Shown one piece after another: positions 1 to 5,921 of a stretch of 9,765 bases of DNA. The notes under the pieces were generated by a model that did not search any database, was not told where the DNA came from, and was given only the letters and a program-made list of their open reading frames with translations. Source of the DNA: Loktanella sp. UBA3435 (GTDB lineage: Bacteria; Pseudomonadota; Alphaproteobacteria; Rhodobacterales; Rhodobacteraceae). The stretch spans positions 1 to 9,765 of the forward strand of contig DFSO01000007.1 of the NCBI GenBank assembly GCA_002378665.1, in the 5' to 3' direction. Position 1 is the stretch's first letter, and every line of letters begins with the position of its first letter. The position numbers were made by a program, and so were the translations under genes.

Positions 1-849
1 GACCACGCAGGTCCAGGCAATAACTCCAAGGGCGAAGACTTCTACGGCCCATACGATGCACAAGACCTGTTCCGCGAGCATCAGGAAGAAATGGGCATCG
101 AAATGGTCGACTTCAAACATATGGTTTGGGTCGCTGAGCTTGCGCAATACGAGGCGATGGACGAGATCAAAGACAAAGACGACGTCACGATCCTCAACAT
201 CTCTGGCACGGAACTTCGCCGTCGCTTGGCCGAGGGCCTTGAGATCCCTGAGTGGTTCTCTTTCCCACAAGTGGTTGCTGAACTGCGCCGCACAAAGCCT
301 GCGCGTTCCAAGCAAGGCTTCACTGTGTTCCTCACTGGTTTCTCTGGTTCGGGAAAATCCACCATTGCCAAAGCTTTGATGGTCAAACTGATGGAAATGG
401 GCGGTCGCCCAGTGACATTGCTCGACGGTGATATCGTGCGTAAAAACCTCTCGTCCGAGCTGGGCTTTAGCAAAGAGCACCGCGATTTGAACATCCGCCG
501 CATCGGTTACGTGGCCTCCGAAATCACCAAGAACGGCGGCATCGCGATCTGTGCGCCTATCGCGCCATATGCAACAACACGCCGCGCTGTGCGTGAAGAT
601 ATCGAAGAATTCGGTGCCTTCATCGAAGTCCACGTCGCCACATCCATCGAGGAATGTGAACGCCGTGACCGCAAGGGCCTTTATAAGCTCGCGCGCGAAG
701 GCAAGATCAAGGAATTCACAGGCATCTCCGATCCATACGATGTGCCCGCGAACCCTGAGATGGTCATGGAAACAGAGAACGTCGAAGTCGACAACTGCGC
801 CCACCAGATCATCCTCAAGCTGGAAAGCATGGGTCTGATCAAGGCTTAA
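1..849 (+). CDS. cysC: Bifunctional sulfate adenylyltransferase / adenylylsulfate kinase, 3' part
   Basis: The gene enters from the left edge in frame 1 and ends at TAA 847-849; 282 codons are visible and the true start lies outside. It activates sulfate in the cytoplasm: ATP sulfurylase makes APS and APS kinase phosphorylates it to PAPS. Visible residues 1-100 are the end of the ATP-sulfurylase domain: it opens with DHAGPGNNSKGEDFYGPYDA, a hallmark loop, and later has ISGTELRRRLAEG and PEWFSFPQVV. From about residue 103 an APS-kinase domain follows with the P-loop GFSGSGKST (113-121, bases 337-363), the DGD motif (142-144), the HRDLNIRRIGYVA segment, CAPIAPY, and RDRKGLYKLAREGKIKEFTG near the C-terminus. 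All kinase motifs look intact. The sulfurylase-then-kinase fusion is known from many Rhodobacterales. The ATG at base 91 is internal, not a start. A strong terminator follows, so the gene is the last of its transcript. Confidence 0.97.
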   Translation, partial: DHAGPGNNSKGEDFYGPYDAQDLFREHQEEMGIEMVDFKHMVWVAELAQYEAMDEIKDKDDVTILNISGTELRRRLAEGLEIPEWFSFPQVVAELRRTKPARSKQGFTVFLTGFSGSGKSTIAKALMVKLMEMGGRPVTLLDGDIVRKNLSSELGFSKEHRDLNIRRIGYVASEITKNGGIAICAPIAPYATTRRAVREDIEEFGAFIEVHVATSIEECERRDRKGLYKLAREGKIKEFTGISDPYDVPANPEMVMETENVEVDNCAHQIILKLESMGLIKA

Positions 850-870
850 GGTCTTAGCCAAAAAAAGATA

Positions 871-908
871 AAATCCCGCCTTGGCCTTTGCCAACGGCGG
901 GATTTTTT
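871..908 (+). terminator. Rho-independent terminator after the sulfate-activation gene
   Basis: The arm AAATCCCGCC (871-880) pairs with GGCGGGATTT (896-905). An inner stem TTGGC/GCCAA (881-885 with 890-894) closes on a CTTT loop, leaving one bulged C at 895. The run of six T at 903-908 completes a textbook intrinsic terminator, 22 bases after the stop codon. Confidence 0.93.
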
Positions 909-917
909 ATGCACTTA

Positions 918-932
918 GGTGACAAAGTCACC
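918..932. promoter_or_regulatory. Inverted repeat upstream of the rhodanese gene, candidate operator
   Basis: GGTGAC-AAA-GTCACC is a perfect inverted repeat with 6-bp arms and a 3-bp spacer. It sits between the preceding terminator and the rhodanese gene, in the only stretch (909-979) where that gene's promoter can lie. I see no convincing -35/-10 pair here. The symmetry suggests a site for a dimeric regulator, but the regulator is unknown and chance is possible. Confidence 0.3.
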
Positions 933-992
933 GACACTTTCGACGCCGCCAGATAAAGGCGAGGCAAGATATCAACCCTAAGGAGCCACCAC

Positions 993-1343
993 ATGGCCTA
1001 TACCGAAAAATTCCAAACAATGGCCGATGCCGCCCGTGCCGCTGTCACCGAAGTGCAGCCCGAAGATGTCGATGCGCTGATCGCAAAGGGCGCCATCGCG
1101 CTCGATATCCGCGACCCTGACGAGCATGCGGCGGGCCATATCGCGGGCTCTGTGAACATCAGCCGCGGCAAGCTTGAGATGAATGTCGAAGGCCAGATCA
1201 CCGATATGGACGCGACCATCCTGTGCTACTGCAACGCGTTCAATCGCGGTGCGCTGTCCGCCGCATCCCTCAAGGCGATGGGCTATGAAAACGCGACCTT
1301 CATCGCAGGTGGGCTGAACGCTTACCGTAAATTGAAGGCCTAA
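993..1343 (+). CDS. Single-domain rhodanese-like protein
   Basis: This 116-residue cytoplasmic protein is one rhodanese domain, the usual size for single-domain sulfurtransferases (about 100-120). The start is fixed by AAGGAG at 980-985, seven bases before ATG. Typical elements are LDIRDPDEHAAGHIAGSVNI (37-56, with D38, R40, E44 and H49) and the C-terminal IAGGLNAYRKL (104-114). The active-site loop reads C80-N-A-F-N-R85, so the catalytic Cys80 and the closing Arg85 are present, but the middle of the loop differs from the common C-R-S-G-x-R. A second cysteine, C78, precedes it (CYC). Members carry sulfane sulfur as a persulfide; the donor and acceptor here are unknown. It stands alone between two terminators, beside but not co-transcribed with the sulfate-activation gene. 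The family is certain, the substrate is not. Confidence 0.92.
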   Translation: MAYTEKFQTMADAARAAVTEVQPEDVDALIAKGAIALDIRDPDEHAAGHIAGSVNISRGKLEMNVEGQITDMDATILCYCNAFNRGALSAASLKAMGYENATFIAGGLNAYRKLKA

Positions 1344-1348
1344 AATGC

Positions 1349-1385
1349 AAAAAGCCCGCCTTGGGATGACCAAGACGGGCTTTTT
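1349..1385. terminator. Bidirectional intrinsic terminator between rhodanese and cytochrome b561 genes
   Basis: AAAAAGCCCG (1349-1358) pairs with CGGGCTTTTT (1376-1385). An inner TTGG/CCAA stem (1361-1364 with 1370-1373) closes on the loop GATGA. With A5 on one side and T5 on the other it can stop transcription from both strands, which suits the convergent genes on either side. Confidence 0.92.
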
Positions 1386-1398
1386 GACTGTGAGATGA

Positions 1399-1887
1399 TT
1401 AGTGTTTGAACCACATCCGCTTTAGCAACCCGTCCTTCATGATGAAATGATGGTACAGCGCAGCAGCGGCATGAATACCCGAGACGATCAGCAAAGCATT
1501 CATCAAAAGGACGTGGATTTCGCCAAACTGGTCGATCCCGCCAAACCAAGCCGCCATGCCTGCCAATGGGACAAACGCCATCAAGACATAGAGTAAACGG
1601 TGGGTCCATGTAGAAGCCACAGTCATCCATTCGCGTGGATTTGGTGCCTCGGCGGGCACGCCCATACGACGACGCACGATCAAACGGATCACGACCAGCA
1701 CAAGCATCGTAACGCCCACATAGACGTGGGTCATACCCGGCCAAAGAGCTATGTCTTTGCCCTCCATGTGCGCATCAAAAATGCGGTTCATGCCGTCGCC
1801 AAAAATATAATTAAAAACAAACAGCAGAACGATCAGCCAATGTAAGGCGATCTGGATATGGCTGTAGTTGTCACGAATCTTGGTCAT
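1399..1887 (-). CDS. Cytochrome b561 family membrane protein
   Basis: The 162-residue protein has four hydrophobic helices and fits the bacterial b561 (CybB-like) family: short, di-heme, inner-membrane proteins that pass electrons, probably to or from quinone. Helix 1 (about 11-29) carries IALHW with H16. Helix 2 (about 53-71) carries H54 and ends in the basic RLIVRRR. Helix 3 (about 94-114) carries H96 in WTHRLLYVLMAFVPLAG. Helix 4 (about 125-146) carries H139. One histidine per helix is what two axially ligated b hemes need; I assign these as ligands by family pattern. The start ATG at 1887 follows AAGGA eight bases upstream, and a sigma70-like promoter lies just ahead. The gene converges on the rhodanese gene. 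The partner and physiological role cannot be read from the sequence. Confidence 0.93.
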   Translation of the reverse strand: MTKIRDNYSHIQIALHWLIVLLFVFNYIFGDGMNRIFDAHMEGKDIALWPGMTHVYVGVTMLVLVVIRLIVRRRMGVPAEAPNPREWMTVASTWTHRLLYVLMAFVPLAGMAAWFGGIDQFGEIHVLLMNALLIVSGIHAAAALYHHFIMKDGLLKRMWFKH

Positions 1888-1932
1888 ATGAGTGGTCCTT
1901 CAAACCCTACGGCGACCTGCCGCATGGATCGA

Positions 1933-1961
1933 ATTTTAGACCTACTCACATGCCAAATCAA
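1933..1961 (-). promoter_or_regulatory. Sigma70-like promoter of the cytochrome b561 gene
   Basis: Read on the minus strand, TTGATT (1961-1956) and TAAAAT (1938-1933) are separated by exactly 17 bases. They match four of six and five of six consensus bases. The site lies wholly between the DUF1150 stop codon and the b561 start, about 45 bases ahead of the latter, so b561 probably has its own transcript. Confidence 0.6.
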
Positions 1962-1967
1962 ATTAAC

Positions 1968-2192
1968 TTAATGTAATGTTACGATCCGCACATTGTTCTC
2001 GGCGGCAAGCTGCCCTGCAAACCGAAGGTCCGCGACATAAGCCACTTGCGCGCCCTCTCCGTTGTGAACTGCAAAAATCTGCTCCATGTCGCCCGCTTGT
2101 TCGCGCACGCCCTCAGGCAAATCCTCTGTGTTCATCGGCTTAAGATAAACGATATTTGCGCTCATTTCGGTCAGGTCAAATTTGGTATTCAT
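1968..2192 (-). CDS. DUF1150 family small protein
   Basis: The 74-residue protein begins MNTKFDL and has no membrane segment or signal peptide. It resembles DUF1150, a small alphaproteobacterial family of unknown function that I recall often sits directly behind Hsp20 genes, as here. A GTG codon (2195-2193) touches the hsp20 stop, but I chose ATG 2192 because AAAGGA on the minus strand lies about six bases upstream of it. That Shine-Dalgarno sequence lies inside the end of hsp20, so the two genes are translationally linked with only a 3-base gap. Conserved-looking segments are NIVYLKPM and the C-terminal AAENNVRIVTLH. The inferred role is a partner or accessory of the small heat-shock protein, produced with it on heat shock; there is no direct evidence for a biochemical activity. 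Confidence 0.85.
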   Translation of the reverse strand: MNTKFDLTEMSANIVYLKPMNTEDLPEGVREQAGDMEQIFAVHNGEGAQVAYVADLRFAGQLAAENNVRIVTLH

Positions 2193-2195
2193 CAC

Positions 2196-2609
2196 TTATC
2201 CTTTCCGGATATTGATAGTTTGTATCACACGGTCGGGTTCGCAGCGGTTCAGATCCACATGAAGCAACCCGTTCTCAAGCGTCGCTTCGCCCACATCAAC
2301 ACCGTCGGCCAAGACAAACGAGCGTTGGAACTGACGGGCGGCGATGCCACGGTGCAAAAACACGCGGCCCTCGCTATCGTCCGCTTGGCGACCCCGAATG
2401 ACCAGCGCGTTGTCCTCGACCGTGATCGACAGGTCTTCCATTGCAAAACCTGCCACGGCCAATGTGATCCGGTAAGTATTTGTCGACGATTGTTCGATAT
2501 TATAGGGCGGATAGCCCTCATTGCCCGATTTTGCGGTGCGTTCGACCAAGCGCTCTAGCTGCTCAAACCCCAACAGGAACGGATGCGTCCCAAAAGCCAA
2601 TTTTGTCAT
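2196..2609 (-). CDS. Hsp20 / alpha-crystallin family small heat-shock protein (IbpA-like)
   Basis: This ATP-independent holdase binds unfolding proteins in the cytoplasm for later refolding by DnaK and GroEL systems. The 137-residue length is normal for bacterial IbpA types. An N-terminal arm (1-32, with the F-rich GTHPFLLGFEQLERL) precedes the alpha-crystallin domain, about 33-125. The domain starts at YPPYNIEQ and ends with ATLENGLLHVDL (109-120), the conserved A-x-x-x-x-GLL signature. The C-terminal tail has the I-x-I anchor, I132-N-I134, used in oligomer assembly. ATG 2609 is preferred over the in-frame GTG at 2615, because AAAGGA stands seven bases before the ATG but almost touches the GTG. 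An RpoH-type promoter lies about 65-90 bases upstream, and DUF1150 follows at once as a second gene of the operon. Confidence 0.95.
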   Translation of the reverse strand: MTKLAFGTHPFLLGFEQLERLVERTAKSGNEGYPPYNIEQSSTNTYRITLAVAGFAMEDLSITVEDNALVIRGRQADDSEGRVFLHRGIAARQFQRSFVLADGVDVGEATLENGLLHVDLNRCEPDRVIQTINIRKG

Positions 2610-2617
2610 CCACACGT

Positions 2618-2647
2618 CCTTTTACGAAGCGACATCTGTCTCAAAGG
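2618..2647 (-). promoter_or_regulatory. Possible thermo-responsive stem masking the hsp20 Shine-Dalgarno
   Basis: In the hsp20 leader, CCTTT (2647-2643, minus strand) can pair with AAAGG (2622-2618), which is the Shine-Dalgarno core. Between them GACA...TGTC can form a small inner hairpin. A weak stem over the ribosome site is how ROSE and FourU RNA thermometers work, and such elements are known upstream of alphaproteobacterial hsp20 genes. The stem here is only five base pairs and does not match a named class, so this is a speculative call. Confidence 0.25.
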
Positions 2648-2672
2648 CCCCGTTTTGGCGACCTTATCCAAA

Positions 2673-2701
2673 ATATGGAGTTCGGAGCGGCCTTGTGCAA
2701 G
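2673..2701 (-). promoter_or_regulatory. Heat-shock sigma32 (RpoH) promoter of the hsp20-DUF1150 operon
   Basis: On the minus strand CTTG (2701-2698) is followed after 17 bases by CTCCATAT (2680-2673). The sigma32 pattern is CTTGAAA, about 14 bases, then CCCCATnT. The spacing is exact and the -10 differs at one specified position; the AAA of the -35 is CAC here. Its place upstream of a small heat-shock gene agrees. Transcription would start near 2666, giving a leader of roughly 57 bases. Confidence 0.65.
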
Positions 2702-2771
2702 AGGAACCACTAGGAGGAATCGCAGCTTTCCCCTATAGAACCGTCAGCTGCCGAGAAAAGGCCCCTAGACA

Positions 2772-2987
2772 ATGACCACTGCTAAAATGGAACAGATGGA
2801 CGTTTTGCGCGTCGAGTTGGCAATTTTGCGCCAACAGCACCGCGATCTGGACAATGCCATCGAGGCGCTGCACGAGCAGAACTCGACCGATATGCTTGTG
2901 CTAAAGCGGTTGAAAAAGCAAAAGCTGGCGATCAAGGACCAGATCACGGAACTGGCGGATCGTATCACCCCTGATATTACGGCTTAA
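2772..2987 (+). CDS. DUF465 (YdcH-like) small helical protein
   Basis: The 71-residue protein shows the DUF465 signature: HRDLDNAIEALHEQ (23-36) and then LKRLKKQKLAIKDQITEL (44-61). It is predicted as two long amphipathic helices forming a hairpin or coiled coil, cytoplasmic and of unknown function. The length is typical for the family. ATG 2772 is taken as the start with a weak AAGG ten bases upstream; ATG 2787 is an in-frame alternative. It is divergent from the hsp20 operon, with a 162-base shared region, and lies 62 bases ahead of purE on the same strand. DUF465 genes next to purE-purK are, as I recall, common in Rhodobacterales, but no link with purine synthesis is established. Confidence 0.9.
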   Translation: MTTAKMEQMDVLRVELAILRQQHRDLDNAIEALHEQNSTDMLVLKRLKKQKLAIKDQITELADRITPDITA

Positions 2988-2993
2988 TTGCCG

Positions 2994-3021
2994 TTGCGCC
3001 CGTGCATGCGCTGGCTATAGT
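2994..3021 (+). promoter_or_regulatory. Possible sigma70-like promoter of purE-purK
   Basis: TTGCGC (2994-2999) and TATAGT (3016-3021) are 16 bases apart in the 62-base gap between DUF465 and purE. The -10 matches five of six consensus bases and the -35 only three. It would start transcription about 22 bases ahead of the purE ATG. Read-through from DUF465 is equally possible. Confidence 0.35.
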
Positions 3022-3049
3022 GCCGCTTCCTTTCACCTCGGGGACAGAC

Positions 3050-3538
3050 ATGACACAACCACTGGTCGGTATCATTATGGGCAGCCAATCCGATTGGCCC
3101 ACCATGCGCGAAGCAGCAGATATTCTGGATGCGCTCGGCGTGCCTTACGAGACAAAAATCGTCTCGGCGCACCGCACCCCTGACCGTCTGTGGAGTTACG
3201 GTAAAACTGCGGTCGAGCGTGGATTGCAGGTCATTATCGCAGGGGCTGGCGGTGCCGCCCATCTTCCCGGCATGATGGCCTCAAAGACCCGCGTGCCTGT
3301 GATCGGCGTGCCCGTGCAAACAAAGGCATTGTCGGGCGTCGATAGCTTGTATTCCATTTTACAAATGCCCAAAGGGTTTCCCGTCGCCACCATGGCAATC
3401 GGCGCTGCGGGTGCCGCGAACGCGGGCCTGATGGCCGCTGGCATCCTCGCCCTGCAAGACCCTGCCCTCGCCGCCCGCCTTGATACATGGCGCGCCGATC
3501 TGTCCGCCTCCATTCCAGATGAGCCCATTGATGAATAA
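3050..3538 (+). CDS. purE: N5-carboxyaminoimidazole ribonucleotide mutase
   Basis: PurE converts N5-CAIR to CAIR, the second half of the ATP-dependent carboxylation of AIR in purine synthesis. The 162 residues are a normal length for the octameric class I enzyme. The glycine- and serine-rich GIIMGSQSDWPTM (7-19) binds the substrate phosphate. SAHRTP (39-44) holds the catalytic His41. AGAGGAAHLPGM (64-75) and the C-terminal MAIGAAGAANAGLMAAGIL complete the active site. An in-frame ATG at 3005 would add 15 residues, but I chose ATG 3050 because the family starts just before the first strand and GGGGA precedes it. The stop overlaps the purK start by 8 bases, so the two are translationally coupled. 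The presence of PurK confirms the N5-CAIR route. Confidence 0.97.
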   Translation: MTQPLVGIIMGSQSDWPTMREAADILDALGVPYETKIVSAHRTPDRLWSYGKTAVERGLQVIIAGAGGAAHLPGMMASKTRVPVIGVPVQTKALSGVDSLYSILQMPKGFPVATMAIGAAGAANAGLMAAGILALQDPALAARLDTWRADLSASIPDEPIDE

Positions 3539-4589
3539 CGTAAAAACAATCGGCATTCTTGGCGGTGGTCAGCTTGGCCGTATGCTCTCAGTCGCAGCCT
3601 CGCGCCTTGGCCTGAAAACCCACATCTATGAGCCATCCGCCAACCCGCCCGCAGCCCATGTCGCAGATGCGGTGACAACCGCATCCTATGAGGATGTGGC
3701 AGCATTGCAGGCGTTTGCGGCTTCCGTGGACGTGATCACCTATGAGTTCGAGAATATCCCAACATCGGCGCTCGACGTGCTAGAGGCCTTACGCCCAATC
3801 CACCCGCCGCGCGGCGCCTTGGCGACGTCCCAAGACCGCCTCGTTGAGAAGGCATTCCTGCAAGGTCTGGGCCTGCAGTTGGCCCCTTTCGCCGACGTGC
3901 AAAACGCGGACGAACTCGCCCGCGCCATCGCAGAAATCGGCACTCCCGCGATCCTGAAAACCCGCACAATGGGCTATGACGGCAAAGGCCAAGCACGGAT
4001 CATGTCGCCCGCCGACGCGGACGCAGCCCTCGCCGATATGGCAGGCGCATCCTCGATCTTAGAGGGTTTTGTGAACTTCAGCCACGAAGTCTCGGTTATC
4101 GGCGCGCGCGCTGCCGATGGCGCTGTGTCCTGCTTTGATCCGGGTGAAAACGTGCATGTGAACGGCATCCTGCGCACCACCACCGTACCCGCAAAACTGA
4201 CGCCAAGCCAGCGGACCGACGCCGTGCTGATCGCGGCCCGTATCCTGAACGCTCTCGACTATGTCGGCGTGATGGGCTTGGAGTTATTCGTGACGCCTCA
4301 AGGGCTTATCGTGAACGAAATCGCACCCCGCGTGCACAACTCAGGTCACTGGACGCAAAACGGCTGCGCGATTGACCAGTTTGAGCAGCACATTCGCGCC
4401 GTCGCTGGCTGGCCTTTGGGTGACGGGTCGCGGCATAGCGATGTGATGATGGAGAACCTGATCGGCGACGATATGGACAAACTCCCCGCGCTCGCAAAAA
4501 CCGACGCAGCGATCCATCTCTATGGCAAATCTGACGTCAAAGCGGGCCGCAAAATGGGCCACGTAAACCACATCAAAAAAGGCGCATAA
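3531..4589 (+). CDS. purK: N5-carboxyaminoimidazole ribonucleotide synthase, ATP-grasp
   Basis: PurK uses ATP and bicarbonate to convert AIR to N5-CAIR, the substrate of PurE encoded just upstream. The 352-residue length is standard. Domain order is typical: a Rossmann-like N-terminal domain with ILGGGQLGRML (9-19) and YEFENIP (71-77), the ATP-grasp domain from about 100 with KTRTMGYDGKGQ (143-154), and the metal- and phosphate-binding segment VNEIAPRVHNSGHW (261-274). ATG 3531 is chosen because it puts the glycine loop at the usual distance from the N-terminus and produces the common ATGA-type overlap with purE (8 bases). In-frame ATGs at 3519 and 3480 lie further inside purE and would only add unconserved residues. 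Translation probably depends on ribosomes finishing purE, since no good Shine-Dalgarno is seen. Confidence 0.97.
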   Translation: MNNVKTIGILGGGQLGRMLSVAASRLGLKTHIYEPSANPPAAHVADAVTTASYEDVAALQAFAASVDVITYEFENIPTSALDVLEALRPIHPPRGALATSQDRLVEKAFLQGLGLQLAPFADVQNADELARAIAEIGTPAILKTRTMGYDGKGQARIMSPADADAALADMAGASSILEGFVNFSHEVSVIGARAADGAVSCFDPGENVHVNGILRTTTVPAKLTPSQRTDAVLIAARILNALDYVGVMGLELFVTPQGLIVNEIAPRVHNSGHWTQNGCAIDQFEQHIRAVAGWPLGDGSRHSDVMMENLIGDDMDKLPALAKTDAAIHLYGKSDVKAGRKMGHVNHIKKGA

Positions 4590-4620
4590 CCCCCGCCTTC
4601 TTCTGATCTCAAAACCTGTC

Positions 4621-4651
4621 GCACGGAGCGCGTCGCAAGGCTACTCCGTGC
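4621..4651. terminator. Hairpin between convergent purK and hydrolase genes, possible terminator
   Basis: GCACGGAG (4621-4628) and CTCCGTGC (4644-4651) form a perfect 8-bp stem with a 15-base loop. It spans the stop codon of the minus-strand hydrolase gene and lies 31 bases after purK. There is no T run on the plus side. On the minus side GACAGGTTTTG follows, only weakly U-rich. It may end or protect both transcripts, but it is not a classical intrinsic terminator. Confidence 0.4.
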
Positions 4652-5387
4652 CCAACACCTCTTCGATACCCGCCTCTAGGACGCCCCCGAAACTTAGACT
4701 ACGATCAAAGCGGCCACCGTCGAGAAAGGCCATCACCTGCGCCATCACGAGCGGATTATTCATCAAAAATGTATGGGTCACAGGCAGGGTCAAATGGTCG
4801 GCCTCACCTTGCAAATGGGTGCTCGCAACCGAGACTTTTCCGTCATCGGGACCATCAATCATTGAAGAAAACAAAGGGTTCAGCGAAACAGTCCCTGCGA
4901 TCACGCCAACTTCATAGGACGGCAGGCCCAACTGGTTGGGCAGGCTCGATGTTTCCGTCCCAAGCTGCAATCCCGCAGGCCCGTTCATCCATTGAAACGG
5001 CTCGAAGTCACCGAAAACATCAACCAGTTCCGATCCCGCATTTGGCGGTGCCAACATCACTACACGGCCCATATTCTTTGGGCGATGGTTGGCCAGCCAA
5101 GCGCGGGCCAAAATTCCACCCATCGAATGGGTCACAAAATTCACGCGCTTATCGCCGCAGGCAGTCACATCAGCAGGCAGATTTTCTGCGATCAGCTGCT
5201 GCACTGTGGCTTCGGTCGACGGGTAGCCACTATTCACCACCAAGTAGCCATTATGCTCCAACACCAATTGCATCGGCGCAAAGGAGTTCTCGGAACGGGC
5301 CAAACCGTGCAGCAAAACTACGCAGTCTTGCGCAGTTGCCACGGTGCCTAAGACGGTCAAAACAATCGCTGATGCAAATTTTTTCAT
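4641..5387 (-). CDS. Secreted alpha/beta-hydrolase (lipase/esterase-like)
   Basis: From ATG 5387 the protein has 248 residues and a clear Sec signal peptide: MKK, a hydrophobic core, and a likely cut after the ATA at residues 17-19, just before QDC. The mature part is an alpha/beta-hydrolase. The oxyanion segment is LLHGLARS (25-32), the nucleophile elbow is THSMGG with Ser88, the probable acid lies in DGPDDGKVSV (Asp182), and the probable base is His205 in VTHTFLMN. This order and the xHSMGG elbow fit periplasmic or secreted lipase-like hydrolases; the substrate is unknown. The start is uncertain. GAGAGGG directly touches ATG 5387, too close for an ideal Shine-Dalgarno, and ATG 5414 would give a nine-residue longer, still usable signal sequence. 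The longest frame, to 5519, runs into the divergent Nudix gene and is rejected. Confidence 0.87.
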   Translation of the reverse strand: MKKFASAIVLTVLGTVATAQDCVVLLHGLARSENSFAPMQLVLEHNGYLVVNSGYPSTEATVQQLIAENLPADVTACGDKRVNFVTHSMGGILARAWLANHRPKNMGRVVMLAPPNAGSELVDVFGDFEPFQWMNGPAGLQLGTETSSLPNQLGLPSYEVGVIAGTVSLNPLFSSMIDGPDDGKVSVASTHLQGEADHLTLPVTHTFLMNNPLVMAQVMAFLDGGRFDRSLSFGGVLEAGIEEVLGTE

Positions 5388-5419
5388 CCCTCTCACATAG
5401 CAAATCCGTTTCATATTGA

Positions 5420-5458
5420 AAGGTCTACAAATCCCGACCTTGCGTCTTTTTGCGCAAA
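5420..5458. promoter_or_regulatory. Two short inverted repeats between divergent hydrolase and Nudix genes
   Basis: AAGGTC (5420-5425) and GACCTT (5436-5441) form an inverted repeat with a 10-base spacer, so arm centres are 16 bases apart. A perfect 10-bp palindrome, TTTGCGCAAA, lies at 5449-5458. Both sit in the 87-base region that must carry the promoters of two divergent genes. They could be operator sites for a shared regulator. No clear -35/-10 is seen on either strand, and no regulator gene is nearby. Confidence 0.25.
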
Positions 5459-5474
5459 CCTGCACGGTCGTCTG

Positions 5475-5921
5475 ATGAAACGTACCATTCGCATCGCAAC
5501 CCGCGCTATCATTTTGCACAACGACAGGCTCTTGCTGGTCAACGCTTGGAAAGGGCGGTCTGATCTATGGTGCGCGCCCGGGGGTGGTGCAGAATTGCAT
5601 AGTTCCCTGCCCGACAACTTGATCCGCGAAGTGATGGAGGAAACGGGCCTGACGGTGCGCGTTGGCGCGCCTTGCCTAATCAACGAATTCCACGACCCGC
5701 ATGGTGATTTCCACCAAACGGATATCTACTTTCGCTGCGAGATTACCGCAGGCGAGATCGACGACAATTGGATTGACCCAGAGGGCATTGTGACGCGGCG
5801 CAAATGGGCGACGCGCGATGAGGTTCGGCGATTGCGGGTCAAACCTGATAGTTTGGCGGCGGTCGCATGGGGTGAAGTCGGCGCGATTACTTACGATCCT
5901 TTGGAGCCCATCGTACGTTAG
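5475..5921 (+). CDS. Nudix hydrolase
   Basis: The 148-residue cytoplasmic protein is a single Nudix fold that hydrolyses a nucleoside diphosphate linked to some other group, with metal. The Nudix box spans residues 37-59: GGAEL...IREVMEETGL. The metal-binding core R51-E52-x-x-E55-E56-x-G58 is complete, but the glutamate normally at box position 7 is a serine (S43), and the usual P-G-E turn is replaced by L-H-S. LWCAPGGG (31-38) before the box is typical. The substrate cannot be inferred. The start ATG 5475 fits the first strand but has no good Shine-Dalgarno. The 3' end overlaps the convergent EamA gene by 35 bases, so the two transcripts are antisense to each other there. Confidence 0.92.
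   Translation: MKRTIRIATRAIILHNDRLLLVNAWKGRSDLWCAPGGGAELHSSLPDNLIREVMEETGLTVRVGAPCLINEFHDPHGDFHQTDIYFRCEITAGEIDDNWIDPEGIVTRRKWATRDEVRRLRVKPDSLAAVAWGEVGAITYDPLEPIVR

Noticed and set aside
2711..2720. AGGAGG Shine-Dalgarno-like sequence upstream of DUF465
   Set aside because: No ATG, GTG or TTG follows within usable distance, so it starts no gene here.
2722..2751. GCAGCT/AGCTGC inverted repeat around CTATAG ahead of DUF465
   Set aside because: The arms are only six bases and the spacer is long. No matching -35 is found, so it was not called a promoter or operator.
3196..3705. Long minus-strand open frames across purE and purK
   Set aside because: They are antisense shadows of well-conserved genes in a GC-rich region.
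5388..5519. Extended N-terminus of the secreted hydrolase
   Set aside because: It would overlap the divergent Nudix gene and put unconserved residues ahead of a clear signal peptide.
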